In this document: piece by piece, positions 38,030-49,093 of the stretch | Numbering within the stretch: position 1 is the first letter of the stretch | Layout of the letters: every line of letters starts with the position of its first letter | Assembly: GCF_009183655.1 (NCBI RefSeq) | Contig: NZ_WEIO01000001.1 | Location: forward strand, 124,001 to 188,000 | From: Bacillus aerolatus | GTDB lineage: Bacteria; Bacillota; Bacilli; Bacillales; Domibacillaceae | Direction: 5' to 3' | Length of the DNA: 64,000 bases | Notes under the pieces: generated by a model | Told to the model about the DNA's origin: nothing | Databases searched by the model: none | The model's input: the letters and a program-made list of their open reading frames with translations, nothing else | Program-made: the position numbers and the translations under genes

Positions 38030-39271
38030 TTGAACAATCAGTGGCTTGCTTTTTTTCAAGGAGTTGTCGTAGTGAAAGTGCAAGGGCAAGGAGCAGAACG
38101 GTTCATCAATCGGCTGAGCCGTTCCCGTGTCCCAGTTTGGCAAGTGAGCAGACAGGGGGAACAGACCATTTCGTTCTCCTGTTCTCTCAAGCATATCCAT
38201 GAGGTGAGAAAAGCAGCGCGGGCCTTCGAAGGGGATGTCCGTTTCTATAGAGGGGAAGGTTTCCCTTTTTTACTGAAAAGGCTGCTAAAAAGTTCGGGTT
38301 TTGTGATCGGCGCGGTTGGTTTTTTGGTCATTATATTGCTGTTATCTAATGTTGTCTGGCGAATAAATATCGGCGGAGCCAGCCCGAAGATGGAACACGA
38401 AATACGCAAAGAGCTTTCTCGCATGGGCGTCGAAAAAGGAAAATTTATCCTTGGTTTAGACGATCCTGAAACAGTACAGAAAAAATTGTTAAACCGCGTG
38501 GAAGGGCTGACATGGATTGGCGTAGAAGTAAAAGGAAGCACCTTTCATTTTCGTGTCGTGGAAAAAACCGAACCGAAGGAAAAAAAGCAGAAAGGTCCGA
38601 GGCATCTCGTAGCAGCAAAAGATGCTGTAATCGTGAAGTTGTTTGTTAAAAAGGGACAGGCCGCTGTGAAGAGAAACCAGTTTGTCCATAAAGGGCAGCT
38701 GCTCGTCTCAGGATTGATCGGCACGGAAGAAAAACAAACAAAAATAGCAGCTGATGGGGAAGTGTTAGGAGAAACTTGGTACAAAACAACAGTGGAAATG
38801 CCTGTAACGACTGATTTTCACGTTTTGACCGGCCGTCAGGTGCAAAAGCATTTGCTGGAAATGAAAACATTGAGAGTGCCTGTATGGGGATTTAAAAATC
38901 ACTCTTTTGCTAATCATAAAAAGGACGAGCAAGTGCATTCTGTTTCTTTTCTCGGTATAAAACTGCCAGTGAACTATGTGGAAAAAACGTACTATGAAAG
39001 CGAGCAGACAAGCCGCTCTTACACAGAAAAAGAGGCTGAACTTCATGCGCTCAAGGCAGCGAGAGAAGATTTGCAGGCGAAATTGTCTGAAAAAGCGGTT
39101 ATCAGCGGTGAAAAAGTTTTGCAGAGGCAGTTCACGAATGGTAAAGTAAAATTGTCTGTACACTTCCAAGTACTAGAAAATATAGCAGTAGGGAAACCAA
39201 TCACTCAAGGAGACAAAAAGAATGCCAGAAGAAAAAAACATAATGAATATTCAGCTCGAAAACCCGAATGA
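38030..39271 (+). CDS. yqfD: sporulation protein YqfD
   Basis: 413 residues. N-terminal soluble region, one transmembrane helix (about 88-110), and a large outer domain related to the SpoIV-type YqfD family (PFxxxF Pfam YqfD). Needed for efficient sporulation in B. subtilis. TTG start with AAGGGGG upstream. Its last 50 bases overlap phoH, so the two are probably translated in a coupled way. Confidence 0.92.
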   Translation: MNNQWLAFFQGVVVVKVQGQGAERFINRLSRSRVPVWQVSRQGEQTISFSCSLKHIHEVRKAARAFEGDVRFYRGEGFPFLLKRLLKSSGFVIGAVGFLVIILLLSNVVWRINIGGASPKMEHEIRKELSRMGVEKGKFILGLDDPETVQKKLLNRVEGLTWIGVEVKGSTFHFRVVEKTEPKEKKQKGPRHLVAAKDAVIVKLFVKKGQAAVKRNQFVHKGQLLVSGLIGTEEKQTKIAADGEVLGETWYKTTVEMPVTTDFHVLTGRQVQKHLLEMKTLRVPVWGFKNHSFANHKKDEQVHSVSFLGIKLPVNYVEKTYYESEQTSRSYTEKEAELHALKAAREDLQAKLSEKAVISGEKVLQRQFTNGKVKLSVHFQVLENIAVGKPITQGDKKNARRKKHNEYSARKPE

Positions 39272-40184
39272 AGCCGCGGCCTTATTTGGGGTATCAGATA
39301 AAAATCTAAGCGTTTTAGAAGAAGAGTTTGATGTATCTATTGTAACAAGAGGTGAATCGATTCATATCGCCGGCGAAGAAGAGAAAACGGAACTCGTCAA
39401 AGAAATTATTTACCGTTTGTTATTAATTATTCGTAAAGGAATTAATATTGGCGAACGGGATGTTATGAATGCAGTGCAAATGGCGAAGCGCGGGACGATT
39501 GAATACTTGGATGAACTGTATGACCAGGAAATCACGAAAAATGCAAAGGGAAAATCGATACGCATTAAAACACTTGGCCAACAGGAATATGTAACAGCGA
39601 TCCGTAAACGGGATCTTGTATTCGGCATCGGCCCGGCAGGAACAGGGAAAACATATTTAGCAGTGGTTATGGCGGTTCATGCTTTGAAAACTGGACAGGT
39701 CAAACGAATTGTTTTAACGCGTCCGGCAGTAGAAGCAGGCGAAAGTCTCGGTTTTCTTCCTGGGGACTTGAAGGAAAAAGTAGATCCGTATTTGCGGCCG
39801 CTTTACGATGCTCTTCACGATGTCCTTGGCACTGAACATACACAGCGGCTGATTGAAAGAGGTACGATTGAGGTGGCACCGCTTGCGTACATGCGCGGCC
39901 GGACGCTTGATGACGCGTTCGTGATATTGGATGAGGCGCAAAATACGACTAAAGCGCAAATGAAAATGTTTTTAACACGGCTCGGTTTCGGATCGAAAAT
40001 GGTGATTACCGGTGACCGCACACAAATTGATTTGCCAAAAGGAGCGCAATCGGGGATCATTTCGGCGGAACAGATTTTAAATCGTGTGTCTTCTGTTTCC
40101 TTTATTTATTTAGAACAGAGTGACGTCGTCCGCCATCCGCTCGTTGCCCGGATCATCCAGGCGTATGAAGAAGCTGAAAGTTAA
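39222..40184 (+). CDS. phoH: PhoH family ATPase (endoribonuclease-type PhoH)
   Basis: 320 residues: N-terminal KH-like part and C-terminal P-loop ATPase with GPAGTGKTYLA (Walker A), VILDEAQN (Walker B) and TGDRTQIDLP. The family is linked to rRNA maturation with YbeY. CAAGGAG is upstream of the ATG at 39222; an internal ATG at 39243 is possible. In B. subtilis pgpH follows; here ybeY follows. Confidence 0.94.
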   Translation: MPEEKNIMNIQLENPNEAAALFGVSDKNLSVLEEEFDVSIVTRGESIHIAGEEEKTELVKEIIYRLLLIIRKGINIGERDVMNAVQMAKRGTIEYLDELYDQEITKNAKGKSIRIKTLGQQEYVTAIRKRDLVFGIGPAGTGKTYLAVVMAVHALKTGQVKRIVLTRPAVEAGESLGFLPGDLKEKVDPYLRPLYDALHDVLGTEHTQRLIERGTIEVAPLAYMRGRTLDDAFVILDEAQNTTKAQMKMFLTRLGFGSKMVITGDRTQIDLPKGAQSGIISAEQILNRVSSVSFIYLEQSDVVRHPLVARIIQAYEEAES

Positions 40185-40368
40185 CAGGCAGCCTGCGGGC
40201 TGTCTGTTTTACTATTTTTTCTTTCATGGGAGCGGCACATGATTTTTTTAGTGAAACCTGTTATGATTTTACGTGAAACGCTAAAAAGATTTTCTGCAAG
40301 AATGGAAAAGCCGTATCGGCAGCTCTTGGCTGCGGCAGAGGTGCCCGGTGAGAACGGAGGAAAAGAAG

Positions 40369-40842
40369 ATGAGTTTAGTGATAGATATAATCGATGAAAC
40401 GGAAGGACTAAAAGCCGAAGCTTTTCAACTTGTAGAAGCGCTGTTAAAGTTGACAGCAGAAAAGGAAGGCGCCGCACAAGACAGCGAGGTGTCGGTAACG
40501 TTCACTGACAATGAAAGGATAAGGGAAATTAACCGTGAATATCGCCAGAAAGATGAGCCGACAGATGTTATTTCTTTTGCGCTCGAGGAAATGGACGGAG
40601 AGGAAATAGAAATCAGCGGCGCGGATGACCTGCCCCGTGTACTTGGAGACATTGTCATTTCCGTTCCTCGTGCAAAGGAACAGGCAGAAGAGTATGGACA
40701 CACCTTTGAGCGGGAACTTGGTTTTCTTGCCGTGCACGGACTTCTTCACTTGCTCGGATATGACCACATGACAGAAGAAGAAGAAAAAGAGATGTTTCAA
40801 AGGCAAAAGGAAATTCTTGATGAATTCGGGCTGCAGCGATAA
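40369..40842 (+). CDS. ybeY: endoribonuclease YbeY
   Basis: 157 residues with the zinc motif [11 protein letters not shown] (HxxxHxxxxxH). YbeY acts in 16S rRNA 3' maturation and ribosome quality control. The ATG at 40369 has GGAGG upstream; the GTG at 40348 would add seven residues without its own site. It overlaps dgkA by about 23 bases. The 184 bases between phoH and this gene contain a short hairpin (40186-40210) and no plausible gene. Confidence 0.95.
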   Translation: MSLVIDIIDETEGLKAEAFQLVEALLKLTAEKEGAAQDSEVSVTFTDNERIREINREYRQKDEPTDVISFALEEMDGEEIEISGADDLPRVLGDIVISVPRAKEQAEEYGHTFERELGFLAVHGLLHLLGYDHMTEEEEKEMFQRQKEILDEFGLQR

Positions 40843-41209
40843 GTATATTTTTCGCTGGAAACGGTTCGTGGCCTCTTTTCGATTTGCGCTCAACGGCCTG
40901 CGTCTCGCTGCGAAAGAGCCTAATTTCCGCTTTCACTTAGCTTCCGCGGCAGCAGTCGCAATGGCAGGCTTTTGGCTGTCTCTGACACGTACAGAATGGC
41001 TGTTCATCCTAATTATGATTTTTGGTGTGATGGCGCTTGAAGTCGTAAATACTGCAATCGAAAAAACAGTTGATCTAGTTACGGAAGATCTCCATCCGTT
41101 GGCGAAAGAAGCGAAAGATTTAGCAGCGGGAGCTGTCCTGCTTTTTTCTTGTCTAGCTCTTCTGACAGGAGCAATCATCTTCCTGCCGAAGGTCTGGCGA
41201 TTATTTTAG
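40820..41209 (+). CDS. dgkA: undecaprenol/diacylglycerol kinase
   Basis: 129 residues with three membrane helices and the DgkA signature [14 protein letters not shown]. In Gram-positive bacteria this enzyme phosphorylates undecaprenol to regenerate the wall-synthesis lipid carrier. The ATG at 40820 (or TTG at 40817) lies inside the end of ybeY, with AAGGAAA upstream. Confidence 0.93.
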   Translation: MNSGCSDKYIFRWKRFVASFRFALNGLRLAAKEPNFRFHLASAAAVAMAGFWLSLTRTEWLFILIMIFGVMALEVVNTAIEKTVDLVTEDLHPLAKEAKDLAAGAVLLFSCLALLTGAIIFLPKVWRLF

Positions 41210-41247
41210 ATAATTTAGATTTTTCAGAAATATTTTCAGTAAATGGA

Positions 41248-41275
41248 TTACAAATGAGCTGTTTTATATTAAAAT
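41248..41275 (+). promoter_or_regulatory. possible cdd promoter
   Basis: TTACAA (41248-41253), 16 bases, TAAAAT (41270-41275), about 20 bases before the cdd start. Confidence 0.5.
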
Positions 41276-41284
41276 AGAAAGTAA

Positions 41285-42608
<1,324 letters not shown>

Positions 42609-42719
42609 GTAAGGAAAAATTAGAAATTTTTGCTCCTCATAATCAAAAAGTAATCGGTGAAGCTAATAAGGAAGCCACAGGTGAATGCCAGTTTCAAATT
42701 AAGAAAGGCGGGAAAAAAC

Positions 42720-42875
42720 ATGTTGGATCTTACGTGGAAGGTCTTTTTGGAGACAGGAAGTGTAGAAGTGTACCTTTTATACAAGGAAATTGAAAAAGAC
42801 AACGAGAACTCCCCATTTGAACAAGAGCACCGGCTGGCTGGCCTTGACTTCCCGGTTACCCGGATGACGAATTGA
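42720..42875 (+). CDS. yqzL: YqzL family small protein
   Basis: 51 residues, starting MLDLTWKVFLETGSVEVYLL and containing KEIEKD and GLDFPV; this is YqzL, found between era and recO in B. subtilis. AGGCGGG precedes the ATG. No function known. Ends 24 bases before recO. Confidence 0.88.
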   Translation: MLDLTWKVFLETGSVEVYLLYKEIEKDNENSPFEQEHRLAGLDFPVTRMTN

Positions 42876-42882
42876 GGAGGAT

Positions 42883-42898
42883 AGAAGGGCGGCCTTCT
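42883..42898 (+). promoter_or_regulatory. hairpin between SD and start codon of recO
   Basis: AGAAGG (42883-42888), loop GCGG, CCTTCT (42893-42898). The strong GGAGG at 42876-42880 is 19 bases from the recO ATG, too far in linear form; folding of this hairpin brings them within a few bases. Confidence 0.5.
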
Positions 42899-42899
42899 C

Positions 42900-43673
42900 A
42901 TGCTTCAAAAGATCGAAGGAATTGTAATTCGAACATCTAATTACGGTGAAACAAATAAAATAGTAACGATTTTCACGCGGGAGAAAGGGAAGCTCGCTTT
43001 TATGGCACGAGGAGCTAAGAAGCCGAACAGCCGTCTCTCTTCCGTTACCCAGCCATTTACCCACGGCAGCTTTTTAGCCCATTCTGGAAGCGGCCTTGGC
43101 ACGTTGCAACAAGGGGAAATGTTATCATCCATGCGGCATATTCGCGAAGACTTAATGGCAACCGCTTACGCTGCTTATATGGCTGAACTGCTTGATAAAA
43201 GCACCGAAGAAAAGCAGCCGAACCCTTATTTATATGAGTTTTTCGAGCAGTCACTTCATTACTTGAATGAAGGCTATGATGCCGAAATCTTAACGAATAT
43301 ATTCGAAATGAAAATGCTGCAAGTAATCGGTCTTCGTCCCGAACTGTCGAGTTGTGTGAACTGCGGCAGTCAGGAAGGCCGGTTTGCTTTTTCTATTCGA
43401 GAAAACGGCCTGCTCTGTCACCGCTGTTTTGACATCGACCCATATTTGCTGCCGCTGTCACCAGCCGCGGTCAAACTGTTGCGGCTGTTTTATTTCTTCG
43501 ATTTAAGCCGGCTCGGCAGCATCAACGTAAAAGAAGAGACGAAAAAAGAACTGCGGGCAGCTATCTCGATGTATTACGACGAATATTCAGGTCTGTATTT
43601 AAAGTCCCGCAGGTTTCTTGACCAAATGGAGAAAATGCAGGCGATGCTTGGAGAAAAGAAAGATGACGATTGA
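42900..43673 (+). CDS. recO: DNA repair protein RecO
   Basis: 257 residues: N-terminal OB fold ([19 protein letters not shown]) and helical C terminus with a zinc site (CVNCGS...CHRC). Loads RecA on gaps with RecR. The ATG at 42900 is the only start in frame after a stop at 42882-42884. Its stop overlaps the -35 of the glyQS T-box promoter. Confidence 0.95.
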   Translation: MLQKIEGIVIRTSNYGETNKIVTIFTREKGKLAFMARGAKKPNSRLSSVTQPFTHGSFLAHSGSGLGTLQQGEMLSSMRHIREDLMATAYAAYMAELLDKSTEEKQPNPYLYEFFEQSLHYLNEGYDAEILTNIFEMKMLQVIGLRPELSSCVNCGSQEGRFAFSIRENGLLCHRCFDIDPYLLPLSPAAVKLLRLFYFFDLSRLGSINVKEETKKELRAAISMYYDEYSGLYLKSRRFLDQMEKMQAMLGEKKDDD

Positions 43674-43699
43674 CAAATCGCTCATTTTCGTTTAAGTTT

Positions 43700-43927
43700 T
43701 TTATATCCAATCGAAATAAATATTAGCTGCAGTGAAGGAATAGAGTACTTGATTTCCTCTTTTACAAGCGAACCCGGGATGGTGGAAGCCGGGGGAAAGA
43801 GCATCAGGGAAAGGCGGTCCGGAGCAGTTTTTTTAAAAGAGGCCGTGTGAATACGGCAAATAGGGTGGAACCGCGGGTAACTCTCGTCCCTATGCACATT
43901 ATGTGCATAGGGACGAGAGTTTTTTTA
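43700..43927 (+). promoter_or_regulatory. T-box riboswitch of glyQS
   Basis: The conserved T-box sequence AGGGTGGAACCGCGGG is at 43862-43877 and the terminator, a perfect 20-bp hairpin followed by seven T, is at 43880-43927. Stem I with the GGTGG distal loop lies near 43770-43790; the specifier is probably GGC at 43813-43815 (Gly), which I give with low certainty. Uncharged tRNA-Gly favours the antiterminator. Promoter: TTGACA at 43670-43675 inside the end of recO, with a weak TAAGTT 17 bases later. Confidence 0.93.
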
Positions 43928-43949
43928 TTTAAGAGAGAGGGGCATAGCT

Positions 43950-44840
43950 ATGAATATTCAAGAAATGATTTTAACTTTGCAAAAACATTGGTCTGATCAC
44001 GGGTGTATTTTAATGCAGGCGTATGATGTTGAAAAAGGAGCCGGCACGATGAGCCCGTATACATTTTTACGGGCAATCGGTCCAGAACCATGGAATGTTG
44101 CCTACGTGGAGCCGAGCCGGCGCCCGGCAGACGGCCGCTATGGAGAAAATCCGAACCGCTTGTATCAGCACCACCAGTTTCAAGTAATTATGAAGCCATC
44201 TCCTGACAATATTCAGGAAATGTATCTTGATTCGTTAAGATCGCTCGGCATTGACCCGCTGGAGCATGATATCCGCTTTGTAGAAGACAACTGGGAAAAC
44301 CCGTCTCTTGGCTGTGCGGGCCTTGGCTGGGAAGTCTGGCTCGATGGTATGGAAATCACCCAATTCACATATTTTCAACAAGTCGGCGGACTCGAGTGCA
44401 AGCCGGTTTCAGTGGAGATTACATACGGAATTGAACGGCTCGCATCCTACATTCAGGAAAAAGAAAACGTCTTTGATCTTGAATGGACAAAAGGGTTTAC
44501 AGTGAGAGATATTTTTTACCAGCCTGAATTTGAGCATTCTAAATATACGTTTGAAACATCAGATGCGGATATGCTGTTTCACTTATTTACTGTTTATGAG
44601 AAAGAAGCAAAACGCCAAATGGATGAAGGGCTCGTCCATCCGGCGTACGATTATGTGTTGAAATGTTCCCACGTATTTAACATTCTTGATGCGAAAGGGG
44701 CCATTTCAGTCACAGAACGAACAGCTTACCTCGGACGCATGCGCGGTCTGGCGAGACAAATAGCAAAAACATTTTACGAAGAACGGGAAAAACTAGGATT
44801 TCCAATGTTAAAAGGGAAAGGGGAGCCGGAACATGAATAA
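43950..44840 (+). CDS. glyQ: glycine--tRNA ligase alpha subunit
   Basis: 296 residues, the catalytic class II core of the heterotetrameric enzyme. Typical blocks are [10 protein letters not shown]-like [26 protein letters not shown] and [25 protein letters not shown] precedes the ATG. Its end overlaps glyS by 8 bases. Controlled by the T-box upstream. Confidence 0.97.
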   Translation: MNIQEMILTLQKHWSDHGCILMQAYDVEKGAGTMSPYTFLRAIGPEPWNVAYVEPSRRPADGRYGENPNRLYQHHQFQVIMKPSPDNIQEMYLDSLRSLGIDPLEHDIRFVEDNWENPSLGCAGLGWEVWLDGMEITQFTYFQQVGGLECKPVSVEITYGIERLASYIQEKENVFDLEWTKGFTVRDIFYQPEFEHSKYTFETSDADMLFHLFTVYEKEAKRQMDEGLVHPAYDYVLKCSHVFNILDAKGAISVTERTAYLGRMRGLARQIAKTFYEEREKLGFPMLKGKGEPEHE

Positions 44841-46905
44841 AAGAGATTTGCTGTTAGAGGTTGGCCTGGAGGAAATGCCGGCCCGCTTTGTTACAGACTC
44901 GATGAATCAGCTTGGCAGCCGGGTGGAAGAATTTTTGCAGGAACGAAAAATTTCTTATGGTAATATCAAACTTTATTCGACACCCCGCCGTTTAGCTGTC
45001 TTTGTTCAAGGAGTGGCCGAAGCGCAAGAAGATATTGAAGAAGAAGCAAAAGGGCCTGCGAAGAAAATTGCGCTGCAAGAAGACGGTTCATGGTCAAAAG
45101 CGGCCATCGGCTTTACGCGGGGACAAGGGATGTCGGTGGAAGACATTTACTTTAAAGAAGTAAACGGTGTTGAGTATGTTCATGTGAATAAATTTGTAAA
45201 AGGAAAGCCGGCCATCGATTTGCTGCCACAGCTGCGGGAGGTTATCGTCGGGCTGCACTTCGGGAAAAATATGCGCTGGGCGGATAATGAGCTCCGCTAT
45301 ATTCGGCCGATTAAATGGATCGTCGCATTATTCGGATCAGAAGTGATTCCTTTTGAAATCATCAATGTGTCCACTTGGCAAAAAACTCAAGGGCACCGTT
45401 TCTTAGGTGAAACAGTGACAATTACTTCCCCGGCAGAATATGAAGAACAGCTGAAAGCCCAATTTGTTATTGCAGATCCTGCTGAACGAAAAGATATGAT
45501 TCGTCGTCAGCTCGCTCAGCTAGAAGCGGAAAATTCATGGGTCATTCCTGTCGATGAAGGGCTGCTTGAAGAAGTAAACAACTTAGTCGAATATCCGACA
45601 GCTCTGTCCGGTTCCTTCAACAGAGAGTTTCTTGAGCTGCCAGAAGAAGTGTTGATTACATCGATGAAAGAGCACCAGCGCTATTTTCCGGTGAAAGATG
45701 AAACGAATACATTGCTTCCTTTTTTTGTGACTGTCAGAAACGGCGACAGCCGCTCCCTTGATAAAGTAGCCCGTGGAAATGAAAAAGTGCTTCGGGCCCG
45801 GCTGGCAGATGCCGACTTTTTCTATAAAGAAGATCAAAGTAAAGACATTGACTTTTTTTTAAGCAAATTACAGGCGATCGTATACCATGAAAAAATCGGC
45901 ACATTAGCTGAAAAAGTGAGCCGCATTCGCCGTCTGTCTGCCAAGTTGAGCGAGCTAGCCGGTGCTATGAAAGAAGAACAGGAAAAAGTCGACCGGGCAG
46001 CAGAAATATGTAAATTTGATCTTGTGACACAAATGGTGTATGAATTCCCCGAGTTGCAAGGGATCATGGGGGAGAAATATGCGTTGCAAAAAGGAGAAGA
46101 CCGTGAAGTCGCCCAAGCGGTCAATGAGCATTATGAACCGCGTCATGCAGATGGAGAGGCGCCAAGAGCATTCACTGGTGCGATTGTCAGTCTGGCGGAC
46201 AAATTGGATACGATTGTGTCCTGTTTCGCTGTAGACATTCTTCCAACAGGCTCTCAGGACCCTTATGCTCTGCGAAGACAAGCGGCAGGCATTGTGCTTA
46301 TTTTAGAGGAAAAGAAATGGAATATTCCGCTGGAAACCGTTTTAGAGACAGCCATTGCTGTCGTGAAAGAAGACGGAATTGGAGAAAAAGAAACCGGCCT
46401 TCTTTTAGAAGAGTTGACTGCTTTCTTCAAGCTTCGAATAAAACACAGCCTGCAAGAACGAAATGTCCGTTATGACTTTATTGATGCAGTGCTGGCAGGT
46501 CGTGTCGGTTCCTTGCCTTCCTTATTTGCCAAGGCAGCTGTGTTAATGACTCACAAAGAAGAAGCGGGCTTTAAAGAAACAGCGGAAGCGCTCAGCCGCG
46601 TCGCCAATATTGCCAAAAAAGCAGAAGTGCAATCTTCGATTAATGAGCAGCTCTTCGAAAATAAAGAAGAAAAAGTATTATATAAAGAATTTCTTCGTGT
46701 GCAGCAAGGACTGGAAGAGACGGGAGAGGCAGAAGAACAATTTGCTCTCCTTGAAAGCTTAAAGCAGCCTATTGAACAATACTTTGATCATACGATGGTT
46801 ATGGCAGATGATGCGGCTGTAAAAGAAAACCGCTTAAATCAAATGAGAAAATTGGCTGCCCTTATTTTGGAATTTGCAGATTTCAATAAATTATTAGTGA
46901 AGTAA
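44833..46905 (+). CDS. glyS: glycine--tRNA ligase beta subunit
   Basis: 690 residues; beta subunit with tRNA recognition. Begins [16 protein letters not shown] and has the HD-like [14 protein letters not shown] segment and a C-terminal anticodon-binding DALR-type region ([17 protein letters not shown]). GGGGAG precedes the ATG at 44833. Confidence 0.97.
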   Translation: MNKRDLLLEVGLEEMPARFVTDSMNQLGSRVEEFLQERKISYGNIKLYSTPRRLAVFVQGVAEAQEDIEEEAKGPAKKIALQEDGSWSKAAIGFTRGQGMSVEDIYFKEVNGVEYVHVNKFVKGKPAIDLLPQLREVIVGLHFGKNMRWADNELRYIRPIKWIVALFGSEVIPFEIINVSTWQKTQGHRFLGETVTITSPAEYEEQLKAQFVIADPAERKDMIRRQLAQLEAENSWVIPVDEGLLEEVNNLVEYPTALSGSFNREFLELPEEVLITSMKEHQRYFPVKDETNTLLPFFVTVRNGDSRSLDKVARGNEKVLRARLADADFFYKEDQSKDIDFFLSKLQAIVYHEKIGTLAEKVSRIRRLSAKLSELAGAMKEEQEKVDRAAEICKFDLVTQMVYEFPELQGIMGEKYALQKGEDREVAQAVNEHYEPRHADGEAPRAFTGAIVSLADKLDTIVSCFAVDILPTGSQDPYALRRQAAGIVLILEEKKWNIPLETVLETAIAVVKEDGIGEKETGLLLEELTAFFKLRIKHSLQERNVRYDFIDAVLAGRVGSLPSLFAKAAVLMTHKEEAGFKETAEALSRVANIAKKAEVQSSINEQLFENKEEKVLYKEFLRVQQGLEETGEAEEQFALLESLKQPIEQYFDHTMVMADDAAVKENRLNQMRKLAALILEFADFNKLLVK

Positions 46906-47065
46906 CGCATGTTCGCAGGCGTTGCAATAAAACATTTTATATGTTTCGATTATCCAGCTATGCCAGCGCAAAAAAGCAACGGTCGTATGGAAACTTTTCT
47001 TTTCATTTCGGTTAAATAGTATATAATATTTATTATATGGTATAACACTTTTGAACGATTGAAGT

Positions 47066-47144
47066 GTAGGCGCCTGTTTGCAGCTATGAATAATGAGGAA
47101 ATCAAGCTTTTGATGATTTTCAACAGAAAAAAACAGGTGCCTAT
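47066..47144 (+). other. structured leader upstream of ccpN
   Basis: GTAGGCGCCTGTTT (47066-47079) pairs with AAACAGGTGCCTAT (47131-47144) with one G-U and one mismatch. Enclosed are AAATCAAG...TTGATGATTT, able to form a second hairpin (about 47098-47119). A SigA-like -10 TATAAT occurs at 47031. The whole gap 46906-47165 holds no gene. Confidence 0.5.
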
Positions 47145-47165
47145 GCTGCTATTGCGCGTTAGGTG

Positions 47166-47798
47166 GTGAGGAAGATCGAACTTAATAATCGTCAAGAAAA
47201 AATCTTGCAAATTGTCAAAGATAATGGTCCAATTACCGGTGAAAATATTGCCGAGCGATTGAATTTAACGAGGGCGACATTGCGGCCGGACCTGGCTATC
47301 TTAACGATGGCTGGCTTTTTGGACGCAAGACCGCGTGTCGGATACTTTTATACAGGGAAGTCAGGCACTCAGCTTCTCACGGAAAACTTAATGAAAATAT
47401 ACGTAAAAGACTATCAGGCGATCCCGGTTGTCGTACGAGAAAATGTCTCTGTATATGAAGCAATTGTAACGATGTTTTTAGAAGATGTCGGCACGTTATT
47501 TGTTGTGGATGAACACAGCCATTTAGCCGGAGTGCTTTCGCGGAAAGATTTACTTAGAGCAAGCATCGGCAAACAGGATTTAAATGCGATACCAGTCAAT
47601 ATTATTATGACGAGAATGCCAAATATTACAGTTTGTGAAAAAGATGACTTGCTGATTGACGTTGCTAAAAATTTAATTGAAAAACAAATAGATGCAGTGC
47701 CGGTCGTCAAAAAGGCAGAAACAGGCTATGAAGTAACCGGCCGCATTACGAAAACAAGTATTGCCAAGGCGTTTGTTTCGCTGGCAGATGACGACTGA
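47166..47798 (+). CDS. ccpN: transcriptional repressor CcpN
   Basis: Represses gapB and pckA (gluconeogenesis) in the presence of glucose. 210 residues: N-terminal helix-turn-helix (LNNRQEKILQIVKDNGPITG, LTRATLRPDLAIL) and two CBS domains. GTG 47166 makes the N terminus equal in length to B. subtilis CcpN, but the ribosome-binding site overlaps (AGGTGGTGAGG), so GTG 47163 remains possible. ppsR follows, the known partner. Confidence 0.92.
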   Translation: MRKIELNNRQEKILQIVKDNGPITGENIAERLNLTRATLRPDLAILTMAGFLDARPRVGYFYTGKSGTQLLTENLMKIYVKDYQAIPVVVRENVSVYEAIVTMFLEDVGTLFVVDEHSHLAGVLSRKDLLRASIGKQDLNAIPVNIIMTRMPNITVCEKDDLLIDVAKNLIEKQIDAVPVVKKAETGYEVTGRITKTSIAKAFVSLADDD

Positions 47799-47826
47799 TG
47801 CACGCTTGAAGAGGAGGTCCTAATTT

Positions 47827-48636
47827 TTGCTGAATGATCCAATCATATATATTGTTTCCGATTCAGTAGGTGAAACAGCTGAGCTTGTCACAAAAGCGGC
47901 TGTTAGCCAGTTTAACGGATCGCATGCCGTGATTAAACGATTTCCATACGTAGAAGACATTGCTAACATTGATGAAGTGATCGACTTGGCGAAAAACGAG
48001 CAAGGCATTATTGTTTATACGCTTGTTAAACCGGAAATCAGAAATTATATGAAACAGCAGGCGCAAAAAGAGAACATTGTCATTTTTGATTTGATCGGTC
48101 CATTGATGGATGAACTTGAATCATTGTATGGGCGTCCTCCTTTGATGGAGCCGGGCCTTGTTAGAAAGTTGGATGAAGAGTATTTTAAAAAAGTGGAAGC
48201 GATTGAATTTGCAGTGAAATATGATGATGGACGCGACCCGCGTGGATTGCTAAAAGCGGATGTGATCTTAATCGGCGTCTCGCGGACATCAAAAACGCCG
48301 CTTTCTCAATATCTTGCCCATAAGCGCCTGAAAGTGGCGAACGTTCCGCTCGTTCCGGAAGTAGATCCTCCTGAAGAATTATTTGCCATTCCCCCGGAGA
48401 AATGTTTCGGCTTAAAAATCAGCCCGGAAAAGCTGAACCAAATTCGCAAAGAACGCCTCATCTCGCTTGGTTTGAACGACAGCGCGAGTTATGCAGACCT
48501 TGAGCGGATTAAAGCGGAAATTTCTTACTTCGAAAAAATTACGAACCGCATCGGCTGTGAAGTCATTGATGTGACGAATAAAGCAGTGGAAGAAACAGCC
48601 AACATCATTTTAAGCAAGTACCACAAGAGAAAATAG
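47827..48636 (+). CDS. ppsR: pyruvate, phosphate dikinase/PEP synthase regulatory kinase-phosphorylase
   Basis: 269 residues, DUF299 family (YqfL). P-loop-like motif [15 protein letters not shown]; begins [16 protein letters not shown]. Family members control a dikinase by ADP-dependent phosphorylation; in B. subtilis YqfL modulates CcpN activity, which fits its place after ccpN. TTG start with GAGGAGG upstream. Confidence 0.93.
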   Translation: MLNDPIIYIVSDSVGETAELVTKAAVSQFNGSHAVIKRFPYVEDIANIDEVIDLAKNEQGIIVYTLVKPEIRNYMKQQAQKENIVIFDLIGPLMDELESLYGRPPLMEPGLVRKLDEEYFKKVEAIEFAVKYDDGRDPRGLLKADVILIGVSRTSKTPLSQYLAHKRLKVANVPLVPEVDPPEELFAIPPEKCFGLKISPEKLNQIRKERLISLGLNDSASYADLERIKAEISYFEKITNRIGCEVIDVTNKAVEETANIILSKYHKRK

Positions 48637-48670
48637 CGCATAATCTTCTGATTGTGTGCTTTTCTTTTTT
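48635..48670 (+). terminator. ccpN-ppsR terminator
   Basis: AGCGCATAATC pairs with GATTGTGTGCT (two G-T pairs) around TTCT, then a T-rich run. Confidence 0.75.
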
Positions 48671-49093
48671 GTCATAAAAAATCAATGGTCTTTTTAAAGG
48701 AAATATACTATAATAAAAAATTGTGATAAAAATGTATTTAAAACAGGTTTAACGCCTTGAATAAAGGAATAAACTAATTATGTGCTGCCCAGAAACGCAT
48801 TTTCTCAATAGCGGACAATAGTTCGGTTTTTTTTTAGGATATTTCGCATTGGAGAAGGATTCTAATCAAGCTTGTAGAATTATAATGCATAGGAAAGAAA
48901 GAGAAATATGATAATATTTGTCGATTTTCTTTCCATCCGCCGACCCGGCAGCAAAAAAACAACAATAATGCTCTATGGAGGGGGTTGGACGGGGCTTTCG
49001 AGAAAAAATCAGCCGATTGACAATCAGCCGGTTGAAAAAGCTGCAGGAAATTCAGTTTTTTTATCGAACATTAGTATAGCTGGTGATGTATAC
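48671..49093 (+). other. long leader/promoter region of the dnaG-sigA operon
   Basis: 423 bases without a supported gene. TATAAT boxes at 48709-48714 and 48881-48886 may be -10 elements, both with poor -35 regions; TTGACA occurs at 49017-49022 without a good -10. An open frame from 48908 runs into dnaG but its first 62 codons do not resemble primase. The nuclease-fold gene yqxD, which B. subtilis has here, is missing. Confidence 0.6.

Noticed and set aside
40239-40397. 52-codon frame in the phoH-ybeY gap, considered as a pgpH remnant
   Set aside because: No resemblance to either end of PgpH, no membrane helix and weak ribosome-binding site; overlaps the ybeY start.
48908-49093. N-terminal extension of DnaG or remnant of yqxD (starts MIIFVD)
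   Set aside because: The short IFVD similarity to YqxD does not continue, and the internal GTG at 49094 has a good ribosome-binding site and gives the expected primase length.
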